Below are positions 51,632 through 61,790 of a stretch of 64,000 nt of DNA, one piece after another (position 1 is the stretch's first letter; each line of letters begins with the position of its first letter). The stretch comes from Algisphaera sp039180025 (GTDB lineage Bacteria; Planctomycetota; Phycisphaerae; Phycisphaerales; Phycisphaeraceae). Location: the NCBI GenBank assembly GCA_039180025.1, contig JBCDDZ010000008.1, forward strand, positions 30,195-94,194. Direction: 5' to 3'. A program made the position numbers and the translations under genes. Below the pieces are notes generated by a model, which did no database searches, was not told the DNA's origin, and was given only the letters and a program-made list of their open reading frames with translations.

Positions 51632-53023
51632 TCAGTGCCCGACGGCGACGGTCCCGAGTTTGGGCTTGATCTCCGCGAGCAATTCCGCGAGCGTCACCTT
51701 GTCTTTCGCCTCGGCGTTGAGCCGCAGCAGCGGCTCGGTGTTGCTCGCCCGCACGTTGAACCAGAAGCCCCGGCTGTCCCAGCAGTCGATCGTGACGCCG
51801 TCGAGTTCCATCACTTCACCGTCGGGGCCGTAGGTCCGCTTGAGGTCGGCGAGGGTGCCGTCTTTGTCGTCGTTTTCGAAGTTGATTTCGCCGGACTGGG
51901 GGTATTTACGGAACGGGGCGATGGCGTCCGACAGCTTCTCGTCTCCCTGGCTGAGCACCCCCAGCGCCGCGGCGAGGGTGATCGCCCCCGAGTCGGCGTA
52001 GCTGTTTTCTCGGAAGTAGAAGTGGCCGGACAATTCGCCGCCGAAGATCCCGGCGGTTTCACGAAGCTTCGCCTTCAGATTGACGTGGCCGACCTTGGAG
52101 ATCGCGGGCTCGGCCCCGAGCGCTCGGATGGTTTCGGGCACGACCTTGGAGCTGCGCAGGTCGTACACGATGCTCGTCGGTTTCTTCGACGCCGGGTCCG
52201 TGCGGTTGATCTCCACGAAATGGTGCGCCAGCCACGCCGTCAGGTGGTCGCAGCCGCAGAGCTCGCTGGTATCGTCCACCAGCATGCAGCGGTCGGCGTC
52301 GCCGTCGAAACACGCGCCCAGGTCGGCCGAATGTTTCTGTACCCCGTCTTGCGTCGGCCGCATGTTCTCGGCGACCAGCGGGTTCGGCTCGTGGGCCCAG
52401 TCGTCGGTCCACTGGCCGTTCGCGGTGATGATCTCCAGGTTCGGGACGTTCGAGAAGACTTTCTCCAGCAGCGCGATCCCGCAGCCGTTCGACGCGTCGA
52501 CGAAGACCTTCATCGGCCGCTGGAGTTCTCCCATGAACCCGAGGATGTGTCCGCGGTAGGCGTCCCACACGTCCGCTTCTTCGTAGGACCCCACCGGCTC
52601 GGGGCAATCGCCTTCGAGGTCCTGCGCGATCGCTTCGATGGCTTTGAGCCCCGTATCGGCCCCAACGGGCTTCGCGCCCTCGCGGGAGATCTTGTAGCCG
52701 ATGTACTCGATCGGGTTGTGCGACGCGGTGCACTGCACGCCGCCGACGCCTCCCAGATGCGGGATCGCGAAGTACTGGATGGAAGTGTCGCATCGTCCCA
52801 GATCGACCACGTCCATCCCCGAAGCACGGAGCCCCTGGATCAGCGCCTCGGCCATGCTCGGTGCGGCGGGCCGGTGGTCGCGGGAGACGACGACCTTGCC
52901 CTGACCGTTTTCCTGTTTCAAAAACTGGCCGGTCGCGTAGCCCACCTTCCAGCCCGCTTCTTCGTTCAGGGGGTCGGGGTAGAGGGCGCGTACGTCGTAA
53001 GCCTTGAAAATCTTGCCGATCAT
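51632..53023 (-). CDS. Phosphomannomutase/phosphoglucomutase
   Basis: Alpha-D-phosphohexomutase that interconverts hexose-6- and hexose-1-phosphates, feeding GDP-mannose or UDP-glucose synthesis. The 463-residue protein has the phosphoserine Ser101 in GVQCTASHNPIEYIGYK, the metal-binding loop CFDGDADRCML, the sugar-binding GGELSGHFYF and the phosphate-binding RASNTEPLLRLNAE. The four-domain length is normal. Start MIGKIFKAYDVR is chosen over a Arg-rich extension to 53323. It lies beside the nucleotide-sugar and envelope genes downstream. Substrate preference (PMM or PGM) is not fixed by the motifs. Confidence 0.92.
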   Translation of the reverse strand: MIGKIFKAYDVRALYPDPLNEEAGWKVGYATGQFLKQENGQGKVVVSRDHRPAAPSMAEALIQGLRASGMDVVDLGRCDTSIQYFAIPHLGGVGGVQCTASHNPIEYIGYKISREGAKPVGADTGLKAIEAIAQDLEGDCPEPVGSYEEADVWDAYRGHILGFMGELQRPMKVFVDASNGCGIALLEKVFSNVPNLEIITANGQWTDDWAHEPNPLVAENMRPTQDGVQKHSADLGACFDGDADRCMLVDDTSELCGCDHLTAWLAHHFVEINRTDPASKKPTSIVYDLRSSKVVPETIRALGAEPAISKVGHVNLKAKLRETAGIFGGELSGHFYFRENSYADSGAITLAAALGVLSQGDEKLSDAIAPFRKYPQSGEINFENDDKDGTLADLKRTYGPDGEVMELDGVTIDCWDSRGFWFNVRASNTEPLLRLNAEAKDKVTLAELLAEIKPKLGTVAVGH

Positions 53024-53330
53024 GGGGATTCCATCATTTCGTAAATCGAGATCAAAAACGCCGCCCTCACTGCCCCGCCCCGCGGCCCGAGCCGAGATCA
53101 TAACCCCCGCCTCGGCGTATCGCGACCGCCCGGATCGGCTGAATCCCTCGTTCAGATGGACGGTGCCGCTTCGTGCCATCGATCCGCACCCCCCTATCGG
53201 TTTCCGTTGCCTCGCGGCCGCGATCCGGAAAGACGCCGCGATCACCCCGGACAAAAATACCCGGGCCCGACGCCAAAAGTAAACCGCGCCCCAACTTGAA
53301 ACCCCGCGGCGACGCGCCGACACTGTACCG
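53024..53330. other. Divergent spacer between phosphomannomutase and the LptC-like gene
   Basis: 307 bases between two outward-facing genes. Base composition is like that of the flanking genes. No RNA gene, operator or convincing -35/-10 pair is visible by eye. Both promoters presumably lie here. Confidence 0.4.
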
Positions 53331-56300
53331 ATGAATAAGCGATATACCTTGGTCGGCGGGGGTGTGGCCGCGGCCCTGGCGATTGTCGCGGCCGCGGCGT
53401 TCCTCGGCTCCCCCGCTCAGACCCGGCCCGCCGGACCCGAGCCGGCACCACCAACGATTAGCTCCCCCGGCGTCACCTACCGCGACCTGGAACGCCCCGA
53501 ACGCGACCTGGGTCAGCCGGTCGAAGTCGTCCGCCAATTCGAGATCTACCGCGAAGACCCCGACCGTAGCGTCACCCGGTTCAGTGCCGCGGAGGTCTCG
53601 CCCCTCGCCGATTTTGTCGCCGATGCGGTGGAACCCGCCGCCGAACTCCGCTTCCCTTCGGGCAGGGTCCTGCTGATCACCGCGGACCGCGGGAAGTTTT
53701 TCCACCCCGGCAACCAGCCGACCCGCGGCGAGTTTCAAAAACATACCGTCGTCACCCAGTTCCAGCCGCCCCCGGGCCAAGCCGCGGACCTTACCTCCGA
53801 CCGGCACGTCCAGTTCCGCCTCTACCTCGACGACACCACCACGTTCGACCGGCAGCGCGGCCACGTCCGCTCGACCGGCCCCGTCCGGCTCGTCGCCCCC
53901 GACCTCGACTTCACGGGAACCGGCCTCGACCTGACCTTCAACCTCTTGGCCGACCGTATCGAACGGCTCGTCATCGAAAAGGGTGACCTGCTCCGGCTTG
54001 CCCCGTCCTCGAATCTCAACCCCACGCCCGGCGTTGGCGGCGACCCCGGGATCGCGGCCGGCGATGCAGAGCCAGCCGCTAGTTCTTCCTCCTCCGGATC
54101 CGACGCCGCGTCGACCCAGCCCTACCTTGCGGTCCTTCAAGACGAGCTGACCATCAGCATCGGGCAGAATGAAGCCACGCTCCAAGGCGACCGCCTGGAG
54201 GTGCAATTCACCCTCAACCCTCCGGGCTCGGCCGTGGATGCTCCCCCCGGGTCGACCGCCCGCGCCGCCCCGGCTTTCGACCGAGAAGCCCCCTTCTACG
54301 TCAGCACCGACTCGCCCCGGCCCGACGGCCGCGCGCTGCTCGCGGCCGGCCCCGACGACATCCTCGTGCAGTGGTCCGGCCCGCTGGTGCTCACCCCGCT
54401 CGAAGACACCGACCTCTCGACGCGCGACGCCCGCCTGACTATCCTCGGCTCGCCCGCCCAGATCGATACGCAGCGCGACGAACGCATCACCGCCGCCCGA
54501 GTCGGCTATACCACCACCCGGAAACGGGTCTTCGCTCAAGGCTCTCCGGACCACCCGCTGGTCGTCTCTGCCCCGGACCTGGGCACCCTGACCGGCGACG
54601 ACCTTTGGATCGAGCAGGCCAGCGCCAGGGGCGAGATCGCGGGCCCGGGCTCTCTCGTCTCCGGCGATCAGCAGCTCACCGTCGAATTCAGCGACCGCCT
54701 CGACCTCGCCTTCGCCCCCGACGCCGACGGCCGACTCGACGCGATCGAATCCGCTTCTTTTATCGGCAACGTCCACGCCCTCGCCAACCACCCCGATCCC
54801 CAGAAGCAGCTCGACCTGACCGCCCAGACCCTGTCTTTGGCCCTCACCCGAGATGTCGACGGCAACGCCCAGCCCACCCATCTCCACGCTACCGGCACCC
54901 CCGAACAGCCCGTCCTGGCTCTTCAGCCCTCGACCACTTTCCGGGCCCAGCAGCTCAACCTCGACCTGGCACCCACCGGCCCGGGGCGGGCTTCGCCGAG
55001 CGGCCCCGCTTCCGAAGCGTCCGCCGCGCGGCCGCTTTCCCCGTCTGCGTCCGGCGAGGCTTCCGGCGAGCCGGAGCCCGACCAGAATTTCGAAGTCGTC
55101 CGCCTCCGCGCCTTGGGCCAGGTGTTCGTCAAACTCACCGACCCCGGGAACGAGGCCACCCTCACCGCCCACGCCCTCGATGCCGACCCCCGCATCAACC
55201 GCCTCGAACTCTTCGGCCAGAACGACCAGAGCCCCGCCACGCTGATCCGGTCCGATGCCACCCTCACGGGCGTCCACCTGGTCCTCCTCCAAAACGAGCA
55301 GTCCGCCCACGCCCTGGGCCCCGGCACGTTCTCCGCCCAACTCGACCCCGCGGAACCCTCCACCCGGCTCAATATCACCTGGTCTCAATCCATGGATTTC
55401 AGTAATGCCCAGGGCACGGCCCTGTTCCTGGGCCGGGTCGATGCAGCCTCGACCTCGCCCACGGACGACACCTCGCTCACCTCGGTCCATCGGCTCGACC
55501 TCGAATTCGTTCCGCAGTTTTCGGCCTCGGAAGCTTCGTACGCCGACCCCCCGTTAGCGGCCGAGACGGGGCCGACCGCGCTGGACCTCCGCCGAGCCCG
55601 TGCCCTGGCGGACCCCGACGATCCCGATCAGCAGGTCCAGTTCACCGCACAGACTTTTGATCAGACCGCGCCGCGTCTCGACGGCCAGCCCACCCGGCCC
55701 CTGACGCGGATCACCCTCATCGGACACGAAATCCTTTTCGTCAATCAGCCGCCCAACCGGACGAATCAGACTCCCGTGGACGACCACCTCGCCGTCGAAC
55801 AAGTCATCATCCCCACCCGCGGCCACATGCTTTTAGAAAACTACCGGCCCGCTGCGTCAGAAAATCCGGACGCCCTGGCCCCCGGTGAATCCGCCGCAGC
55901 GGCGGACCCGCAAGCAAACGCCGAGCCCGCCCCGGACGGCCCGGCCGTCAACTTCGCTGGCCAAGGAGTCACCGTATTCGCCTGGGGGAAAAAGATGGTC
56001 CTCGATGCGCTGGCCAACGACCTCCGCCTCGAACAAGATGTTTTCATGCTCCACCGCCCCGCCGCTCCGCAGACCGCCTCCGGCGGCGAAGACCCAGACC
56101 CGGCGGACCAAACGCCTCTCAAATTAGACGCCCAGCGTCTCGTCGCCGACCTCACCGAAACCGGCGGCCTGGGGGCCTACCTCGCGGGCACCGCCCCGAA
56201 AGCACAGATCCGCAGCGTCAAAGCCGACGGCCAGGTCCGCGTGGCCCGCGGCGACGCCAACATCGTGGCGGACCACTTGGAGTACGACCAAGCCGAACGC

Positions 56301-56447
56301 TACGCCCTCTTCTGGGCCGAGCCGCGGCGCGAAGTCCTGCTGACCCAGGCCGACACCACCACCGCCGCCCGCCAGTTCCGCTGGGACCTGGACCAGAACC
56401 AATTCACCGCGGTCGCCCCCAACGCCGGCGTCATCCCGATCGAATAG
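53331..56447 (+). CDS. Giant OstA/LptC-like envelope protein
   Basis: A 1038-residue exported or membrane-anchored protein. The N-terminal span is YTLVGGGVAAALAIVAAAAFLG; the remainder is beta-rich with Pro/Ala-rich linkers. The N-terminal 250 residues (VVRQFEIYREDPDRSVTRFSAAEV, VRLVAPDLDFTGTGLDLTFNLL) and the last 90 (VRVARGDANIVADHLEYDQAERYALFWAEP) look like OstA/LptC beta-jellyroll repeats, which carry LPS through the periplasm. It is far larger than LptC (about 190) or LptA (about 180). Assignment to an LPS-bridge role is by resemblance of the jellyroll pattern, so moderate. A nucleotide-sugar dehydrogenase follows on the other strand. Confidence 0.6.
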   Translation: MNKRYTLVGGGVAAALAIVAAAAFLGSPAQTRPAGPEPAPPTISSPGVTYRDLERPERDLGQPVEVVRQFEIYREDPDRSVTRFSAAEVSPLADFVADAVEPAAELRFPSGRVLLITADRGKFFHPGNQPTRGEFQKHTVVTQFQPPPGQAADLTSDRHVQFRLYLDDTTTFDRQRGHVRSTGPVRLVAPDLDFTGTGLDLTFNLLADRIERLVIEKGDLLRLAPSSNLNPTPGVGGDPGIAAGDAEPAASSSSSGSDAASTQPYLAVLQDELTISIGQNEATLQGDRLEVQFTLNPPGSAVDAPPGSTARAAPAFDREAPFYVSTDSPRPDGRALLAAGPDDILVQWSGPLVLTPLEDTDLSTRDARLTILGSPAQIDTQRDERITAARVGYTTTRKRVFAQGSPDHPLVVSAPDLGTLTGDDLWIEQASARGEIAGPGSLVSGDQQLTVEFSDRLDLAFAPDADGRLDAIESASFIGNVHALANHPDPQKQLDLTAQTLSLALTRDVDGNAQPTHLHATGTPEQPVLALQPSTTFRAQQLNLDLAPTGPGRASPSGPASEASAARPLSPSASGEASGEPEPDQNFEVVRLRALGQVFVKLTDPGNEATLTAHALDADPRINRLELFGQNDQSPATLIRSDATLTGVHLVLLQNEQSAHALGPGTFSAQLDPAEPSTRLNITWSQSMDFSNAQGTALFLGRVDAASTSPTDDTSLTSVHRLDLEFVPQFSASEASYADPPLAAETGPTALDLRRARALADPDDPDQQVQFTAQTFDQTAPRLDGQPTRPLTRITLIGHEILFVNQPPNRTNQTPVDDHLAVEQVIIPTRGHMLLENYRPAASENPDALAPGESAAAADPQANAEPAPDGPAVNFAGQGVTVFAWGKKMVLDALANDLRLEQDVFMLHRPAAPQTASGGEDPDPADQTPLKLDAQRLVADLTETGGLGAYLAGTAPKAQIRSVKADGQVRVARGDANIVADHLEYDQAERYALFWAEPRREVLLTQADTTTAARQFRWDLDQNQFTAVAPNAGVIPIE

Positions 56448-56528
56448 CCCGCTCCGCGTCCCCGCCCGAGCCTCGGCCTTCCATCTCCCGGTCTGCCGCC
56501 GCTCCGCTGCGTCGTGTACGTCAGAAAC

Positions 56529-57839
56529 TTAAGCCGGGACGATCCGACCCCGTGCCGCATCTTCCTTGAGCCCCCGCGTGGCCCCCCGGGTATCTATCGT
56601 CAGCCGCGCGTGCCGGGTGATCTCGTCCCAGTCGTACGCGCTGTGGTCCGTCGCGACGACGACCGCGTCGTACCCCGCCACCGCCTCCAGATCCCAGTCG
56701 ATACTCCGCATCACCGGAAGCTGCGGGTAATGCCTCATCCGCGGCGTCTCCGGCACGTGCGGATCGTGATAGTCCACGGCTGCGCCGAGCCCCCGGAGCT
56801 GGTCGATCAGCTCGAACGACGGCGACTCACGCACGTCGTCGATATTTGGCTTGTACGCCAACCCCAACACCAAAACCCTGGCCCCCCGCACCGCCTTGCC
56901 TTCGTTATTGAGCGCGAGCATACACCGCTGCACCACGTACCCCGGCATCTCGTGATTGACCTGACCCGCCAGTTCAATAAACCGCGTCGTCTGGCCGTGC
57001 TCCCTCGCCGCCCAGGTCAGATAAAACGGATCGATCGGGATGCAATGCCCCCCCAGCCCCGGCCCCGGATAAAACGCCTGGAACCCGAACGGCTTGGTCT
57101 TCGCCGCGTCGATCACCTCCCAGACATCCACCCCCATCTCGGTCAAAATCACCTTCAGTTCGTTCACCAGCGCGATATTCACCGCCCGGTACACGTTCTC
57201 TAAAATCTTCGCCGCCTCGGCCACCTCCGCCGAGCTCACCGGGATCACCTCCCGGATCGCGGCGCGGTACAACGTGGTGGCCAGTTCCCCCGCCTCGGCC
57301 GTGACCCCCCCCACCAGCTTCGGGATCGTCTGGGTCGAATGGTCTTTCCTGCCCGGGTCTTCTCGCTCCGGCGAATACGCCAGGTGATACCGCTTCCCCG
57401 TGGCTTCCAGCGGCGGCCCCATCAGCTTCCGGGTGGTCCCGGGGTACGTGGTCGATTCCAGCACCACCAGTTGCCCGTCGCGAAGCTGCGCCGCGATGTC
57501 CCGGGCGGTACGTTCAACGTAGCTCAGGTCCGGCTCCAGGTGCTGCCCCAGCGGCGTGGGCACGCACACCAGCACCGCATCGACCTCCCCCAGCCGGGCC
57601 ATGTCGGTGGTCGCTTCGAACCGATCCGAGGCGGCCATCTCCCGCACCATCCCCTCGCCCAGATGCTTCAGGTAATTCTCGCCCCGGCGGAGCATTTCGA
57701 TTTTCCGGGGATCCACATCGAACCCGAGCACCCGGAAACCCGCATCGTAAAACGTCCGGATCAGCGGCAGCCCCACGTAACCCAGGGCCATCACCCCCAC
57801 CACCGCCGAACGGTCTTCGATTTTTTGCTTTAGCGACAT
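56529..57839 (-). CDS. Nucleotide-sugar dehydrogenase (UDP-Glc/GlcNAc/ManNAc 6-dehydrogenase type)
   Basis: NAD-dependent oxidation of the C6 of a UDP-sugar to the uronic acid. The 436-residue protein has GVMALGYVGLPLI (NAD loop, beginning of the chain), EADLS-like LVVLESTTYPGTTRKL, SPEREDPG, the central helix AEAAKILENVYRAVNIALVNEL, and the catalytic cysteine in YPGPGLGGHCIPIDPFYL. GLAYKPNIDDVRESPS is in the C-terminal domain. The PDPFYL motif favours the WbpA/TviB/UDP-GlcNAc class, but the substrate is unproved. Start MSLKQKIEDRSAVVG is chosen at 57839. Makes an acidic sugar for envelope polysaccharide. Confidence 0.88.
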   Translation of the reverse strand: MSLKQKIEDRSAVVGVMALGYVGLPLIRTFYDAGFRVLGFDVDPRKIEMLRRGENYLKHLGEGMVREMAASDRFEATTDMARLGEVDAVLVCVPTPLGQHLEPDLSYVERTARDIAAQLRDGQLVVLESTTYPGTTRKLMGPPLEATGKRYHLAYSPEREDPGRKDHSTQTIPKLVGGVTAEAGELATTLYRAAIREVIPVSSAEVAEAAKILENVYRAVNIALVNELKVILTEMGVDVWEVIDAAKTKPFGFQAFYPGPGLGGHCIPIDPFYLTWAAREHGQTTRFIELAGQVNHEMPGYVVQRCMLALNNEGKAVRGARVLVLGLAYKPNIDDVRESPSFELIDQLRGLGAAVDYHDPHVPETPRMRHYPQLPVMRSIDWDLEAVAGYDAVVVATDHSAYDWDEITRHARLTIDTRGATRGLKEDAARGRIVPA

Positions 57840-58065
57840 AGCTCCACAGAATAACGCCCCGTCCCCGCGGCGTTCCCTTGTCGCTACAGACGGCAAACAT
57901 CCCTTGATCGCTATGGCTGTTTATATTGAGGTCCGACGCCGGGTTATTTCTGCAGCGCCGCCGCTTTCACGCTCATCTCCATCATCGACTGGCCGATGGC
58001 GTTTCGGATTGAACGTTTTTAACCAGACTGTTTACCCGCCCGCGCCGGCTCCTGGAGCTTCTCGA

Positions 58066-59709
58066 ATGCCGCTGACCATCGCCAAAAAACTCGCCCTTGG
58101 CTTCGCCGCCATGACCCTCCTCACCGTCGGCACCACCATCTTTGTCGAGCAGAATGTTGCCCGCATGGCCCAGGCCCAGGACCACGCCTTCAACCGCCTG
58201 ACGGTCGCGGCCAAGACCGCCTCGGCCATCGAAGGCGACCTCGACGCCGCCCTGGCCTACCACCGGGGCTACATCATCCTCGGCACGGCCGAAACCAAAG
58301 CCGACCGCGCGAGCGCCTGGACCAAAATCAACCAGAACCTTGAGCAGCTCAACCGGCTCTCTCGCGACATCGACTCCCCCACCATCACGAAAAAAACGCA
58401 GGCCCTGACCGCCCTCCTGCCCCAGTACCACGACGCCCAGCAGCAAATCATCGATCTCGACCTCAGCGCCCCCGGCCAGCACGACCACGCCGTCACGCTC
58501 TGCCGCGAGACCGTCACCCCGCTGGCCACGCTCGCCGGGCAAGCCGCAGAGGACCTCCTGACCGAGACCAGCCAACTCGTTCAGAGCACCGAGCAGGAAC
58601 TCCTCGCCCGTTCCCGCACGCTCGTCGACATACTGATCTACACCGCGGTGTGCTCGGTCCTGTTGGCCCTGACGCTGGCCTTCCTCACCTCGCGAAGCAT
58701 CCTCAAACCCCTCCGAGCCGTCATCGACCGTATCGCTCAGCTCGCCGAGGGCGACGGCGACCTGACCCAGCGCGTCGATGAAACACGCCGCGACGAGCTC
58801 GGCGAACTCGGCGCGAAAGTCAACGCATTCATCACCAACACCCACGACGTCATCGCCACCGTGCGCCAGACCACCCACGAAGTCGCCACCGCCGCTACCG
58901 AGATCAGCGCCACCGCCGAGCAGACCGCCACCACCATGACCCAGCAGACCCAGCGCGTCGACGAAATCAGCCGTGCGATCGAGGAAATGAACTCCGCGGT
59001 CATCGACGTCGCCCAGAAAGCCGCCGACGCCAGCAACACCTCCAACCGAGCCGGTCAAGCCGCTACCCAAGGCGGCGACGTCGTCCACCAGACCATCGAA
59101 GGCATGACCGCCATCAGCCAAGCCGTCACCGACTCGGCCCGATCCGTCGAAGAGCTCGGCAAACGCGGCGACCAGATCGGCGAGATCATCGCGGTGATCA
59201 ACGACATCGCCGACCAGACCAATCTCCTGGCCCTCAACGCCGCGATCGAGGCCGCCCGCGCCGGCGAGCACGGCCGCGGCTTCGCCGTCGTCGCCGACGA
59301 GGTCCGCAAACTCGCCGACCGTACCACCCAGGCCACCGACGAAATCGCCCAGTCGATCACCGCCATCCAGAACGAAACCCGGGGCGCGGTTGAGCGTATG
59401 GACGCCGGCACCATCCAGGTCGAACGCGGCGTCGAGTCCGCCCGCGAGGCCGGCACCTCGCTCGCCCAGATCGTCGGCAACGCCAACGAAGTCGCCGCCA
59501 TGATCCATTCCATCGCCGCCGCGACCGAAGAGCAGTCCGCCACCGCCGACCAGATCAGCCGCAGCATCGATGCCACCAGCTCCGCCATCCGCGAAACCGC
59601 CGACGGCGCCGCCCAGAGCTCCCTCGCCGTCACCAGCCTTTCGGAAAAAGCCGAAGAACTCCAGCGCGTCGTTTACCGCTTCAAACTCGCCGACCAGCCC
59701 AATACCTGA
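58066..59709 (+). CDS. Methyl-accepting chemotaxis protein
   Basis: A transmembrane chemoreceptor of 547 residues. Start MPLTIAKKLALG at an ATG preceded by GGAG; TM1 at about 8-28; a periplasmic four-helix-type sensor at about 29-186; TM2 at about 187-208 (ILIYTAVCSVLLALTLAFLTS); HAMP at about 209-262 (LAEGDGDLTQRVDETRRDELGELG); then the long coiled-coil signalling domain with the tip IADQTNLLALNAAIEAARAGEHGRGFAVVADEVRKLADRT. Glu/Gln methylation-type pairs flank the tip. A second MCP-tip protein (47585-48697) is in the window. A longer start at 57904 is rejected. Confidence 0.95.
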   Translation: MPLTIAKKLALGFAAMTLLTVGTTIFVEQNVARMAQAQDHAFNRLTVAAKTASAIEGDLDAALAYHRGYIILGTAETKADRASAWTKINQNLEQLNRLSRDIDSPTITKKTQALTALLPQYHDAQQQIIDLDLSAPGQHDHAVTLCRETVTPLATLAGQAAEDLLTETSQLVQSTEQELLARSRTLVDILIYTAVCSVLLALTLAFLTSRSILKPLRAVIDRIAQLAEGDGDLTQRVDETRRDELGELGAKVNAFITNTHDVIATVRQTTHEVATAATEISATAEQTATTMTQQTQRVDEISRAIEEMNSAVIDVAQKAADASNTSNRAGQAATQGGDVVHQTIEGMTAISQAVTDSARSVEELGKRGDQIGEIIAVINDIADQTNLLALNAAIEAARAGEHGRGFAVVADEVRKLADRTTQATDEIAQSITAIQNETRGAVERMDAGTIQVERGVESAREAGTSLAQIVGNANEVAAMIHSIAAATEEQSATADQISRSIDATSSAIRETADGAAQSSLAVTSLSEKAEELQRVVYRFKLADQPNT

Positions 59710-59918
59710 AAACAGGCTCTGCCGCCGTGTTCTTGCTGCGGCTCGGATTTGACCAGAGTTCTCATCGTCTCACGCTGCCGCGATCGATCAGCCGCGGAAC
59801 ACGACTTTCGCCACCCCAACCGAGCCGCCGCGTCCCTCCGATTTCCACACCCTCGGCCGTTTCATGCGGTAGCTTGTCCGCAATGCCCGCTTCCTGACAA
59901 GCACCCCGCCGCCGCGCC

Positions 59919-60710
59919 ATGATCCGACCCGGACTCGCCTCCGTCACCTTCCGCGACCTCGCCGTCCCCGAGGTCTGCCGTCTCGCCGCGGACCACGGCA
60001 TGGAAGGCATCGAATGGGCCGCCGACCGCCACGCCCCCCCCGGCCAGTTACAACACGCCCGCCGCCTCGCCCGCCTCAGCCACGAACACCGCCTCCACGC
60101 CGCCGCCTACGGCACCTACTACCGGCTGGGCGTCACCGAGCCTCGAGCCTGGGCCGGTATCCTCGACACCGCCGAGGCCCTGGGCACTGCCGTATTGCGC
60201 GTCTGGTGCGGCGACCTCGGCTCGCACGCGGCCGGCCCCTACGACCGCCAGCGGGTCGTCGACGACGCCCGCCGCGCCGCCGACCTCGCTCAACGCCGAG
60301 GGATGACCATGGCCTGCGAGTGGCACGGGGGCACGCTCACCGACACCCCAGCCTCTGCCCAAAACTTATTCGAAGCCGTCGATCACCCCGCGTTCCAAAC
60401 CTATTGGCAACCCCGCGCCCGTGTCCCCCACCCGACCTGCCTTGCCGACCTTCAAACCGCCCTGCCCCGCCTGATCGGCTTGCACGTATTCCACTGGCAC
60501 CCCGCCACCGCTCAACGCCTACCCCTCGCTCTCGGCGAAGACAACTGGCGCGCCTACCTCCAACAAGCCCGCTCCCATCTATCAGTCCACGCCCCCGAAC
60601 CCCGATACGCCCTGCTGGAATTCGTCAAGAACGACGACCCGGCTCAATTCGCCCACGATGCGGAAACCCTTCACCGCCTACTCCGCCACACAAATCCACA
60701 GACTCGCTAA
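59919..60710 (+). CDS. Sugar phosphate isomerase/epimerase-like TIM barrel
   Basis: A 263-residue AP endonuclease 2-type TIM barrel. Typical segments: GLASVTFRDLAVPEVCRLAADHGMEGIEWAADRH (first strand-helix), AAAYGTYYRLGV, LGTAVLRVWCGDLGSH, MTMACEWHGGTLTDTPASAQNLFE (with the conserved Glu and His of this group) and LIGLHVFHWHPATAQRLPL near the C-terminus. Metal-ligand positions look preserved (Glu in ACEWHGG and the His in HVFHWH). Substrate is unknown. The last codons end 200 bases before the integrase fragment, at the border of the accessory region. Confidence 0.8.
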   Translation: MIRPGLASVTFRDLAVPEVCRLAADHGMEGIEWAADRHAPPGQLQHARRLARLSHEHRLHAAAYGTYYRLGVTEPRAWAGILDTAEALGTAVLRVWCGDLGSHAAGPYDRQRVVDDARRAADLAQRRGMTMACEWHGGTLTDTPASAQNLFEAVDHPAFQTYWQPRARVPHPTCLADLQTALPRLIGLHVFHWHPATAQRLPLALGEDNWRAYLQQARSHLSVHAPEPRYALLEFVKNDDPAQFAHDAETLHRLLRHTNPQTR

Positions 60711-60908
60711 TTATCCTCTCCAAAGCACTACGCTTGACCACAGACCGCGACCGAGTTTCCGCCGTGCCTAACTCACTCATCACGCATCTCATACCCGTTG
60801 CCAGCCGCCACGCATTGGCCACCAACACATGCTCCTCCGCGATGAGTCCAACGCCTCCGGCACATCGACACCGGCACGAAAACAAAACGACTCGCCGCCC
60901 CCCTTCCC

Positions 60909-61790
60909 TTGCTTCTCGCGAAACACCGACTTGGCCTGCTGAAAAAGGCCGACGAGCAGGCGGATCGACGAAGAGCGAAACGGCCGTTTACCCGGGACGA
61001 GTTTGAACGATTGCTTGCAACGGTTCCGCAGAACCGCGGCCGGGTGTACCTCTTTGGCATCCTCACCGGGTTCCGGCGGAAGGAGATTAGGACGCTCCGC
61101 TGGTACGACGTAGATCTGGAGAAGGCTGTCGTAGATTTGCCCGGTCGCATGGCCAAGGGGCGGGGAGAAGATGTGTTGCCCCTCCACGGGCAACTGCACG
61201 AGGTGCTGCTGGAGATGTACGAGGAGCAGGGCCGTCCCCCAGCAAGCCATCGGGTGTTCCCGACGATGCCGTCCGACCGAACCTGGAAGCGCGACCTGGA
61301 GCGGGCAGGGCTCACGTTCGTCGACGAAGACGGACGGCACCTCTACTTCCACTCGCTCCGGACCGCGTTCACGACCATGCTGCTCCGCCTCGGCAACACC
61401 GCTTCCCAGGCAAAACGAGCCACGCGGCACCGCAGCACGAAGGTGCTGGAAGATCACTACAACCATCTGAACGTCGACGACACCCGGGAGGTGATCGCGG
61501 GCCTGCCGACGTTTACCTCGCCCCGGGCGAATGGTCGTTTCGCGTCCGAGCCGCTCCCATTTGTAGCGCCAGCTGTAGCGCAAACTGATCCCGAAGCGGC
61601 ATCAGACAGCGTCACGCTGCGCATGAAGGCGACCGCTGGCCGAATCGCGGCTGGGTTGATCGAGGAGCTAAGTCTGGTCTACAATGTGCGTTCTGACGCT
61701 GAATGGTTGCAAGGTGCACCATACGTCATCGAAGACTTTCGCAGGTCGTTTGACGATCTGGAGTTACGGGCGATTAGCTCAGCTGGCTAG
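60909..61790 (+). CDS. Tyrosine recombinase lacking its N-terminal DNA-binding domain
   Basis: A 293-residue lambda-integrase-type catalytic domain. All six active-site residues are visible: Arg56 (TGFRRKEIRTL), Lys83 (RMAKGRGEDVLPL), His148 and Arg151 (FHSLRTAF), His174 (ATRHRSTKVL) and the nucleophile Tyr184 (EDHYNHLN). The usual core-binding domain of about 100-150 residues is absent; the frame begins at a TTG within a sequence related to the linker. The 5' part is therefore deleted or diverged. The last seven codons (AISSAG stop) are read from the tRNA-Val gene. It is probably a decayed island integrase, though it might still cut. Confidence 0.75.
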   Translation: MLLAKHRLGLLKKADEQADRRRAKRPFTRDEFERLLATVPQNRGRVYLFGILTGFRRKEIRTLRWYDVDLEKAVVDLPGRMAKGRGEDVLPLHGQLHEVLLEMYEEQGRPPASHRVFPTMPSDRTWKRDLERAGLTFVDEDGRHLYFHSLRTAFTTMLLRLGNTASQAKRATRHRSTKVLEDHYNHLNVDDTREVIAGLPTFTSPRANGRFASEPLPFVAPAVAQTDPEAASDSVTLRMKATAGRIAAGLIEELSLVYNVRSDAEWLQGAPYVIEDFRRSFDDLELRAISSAG

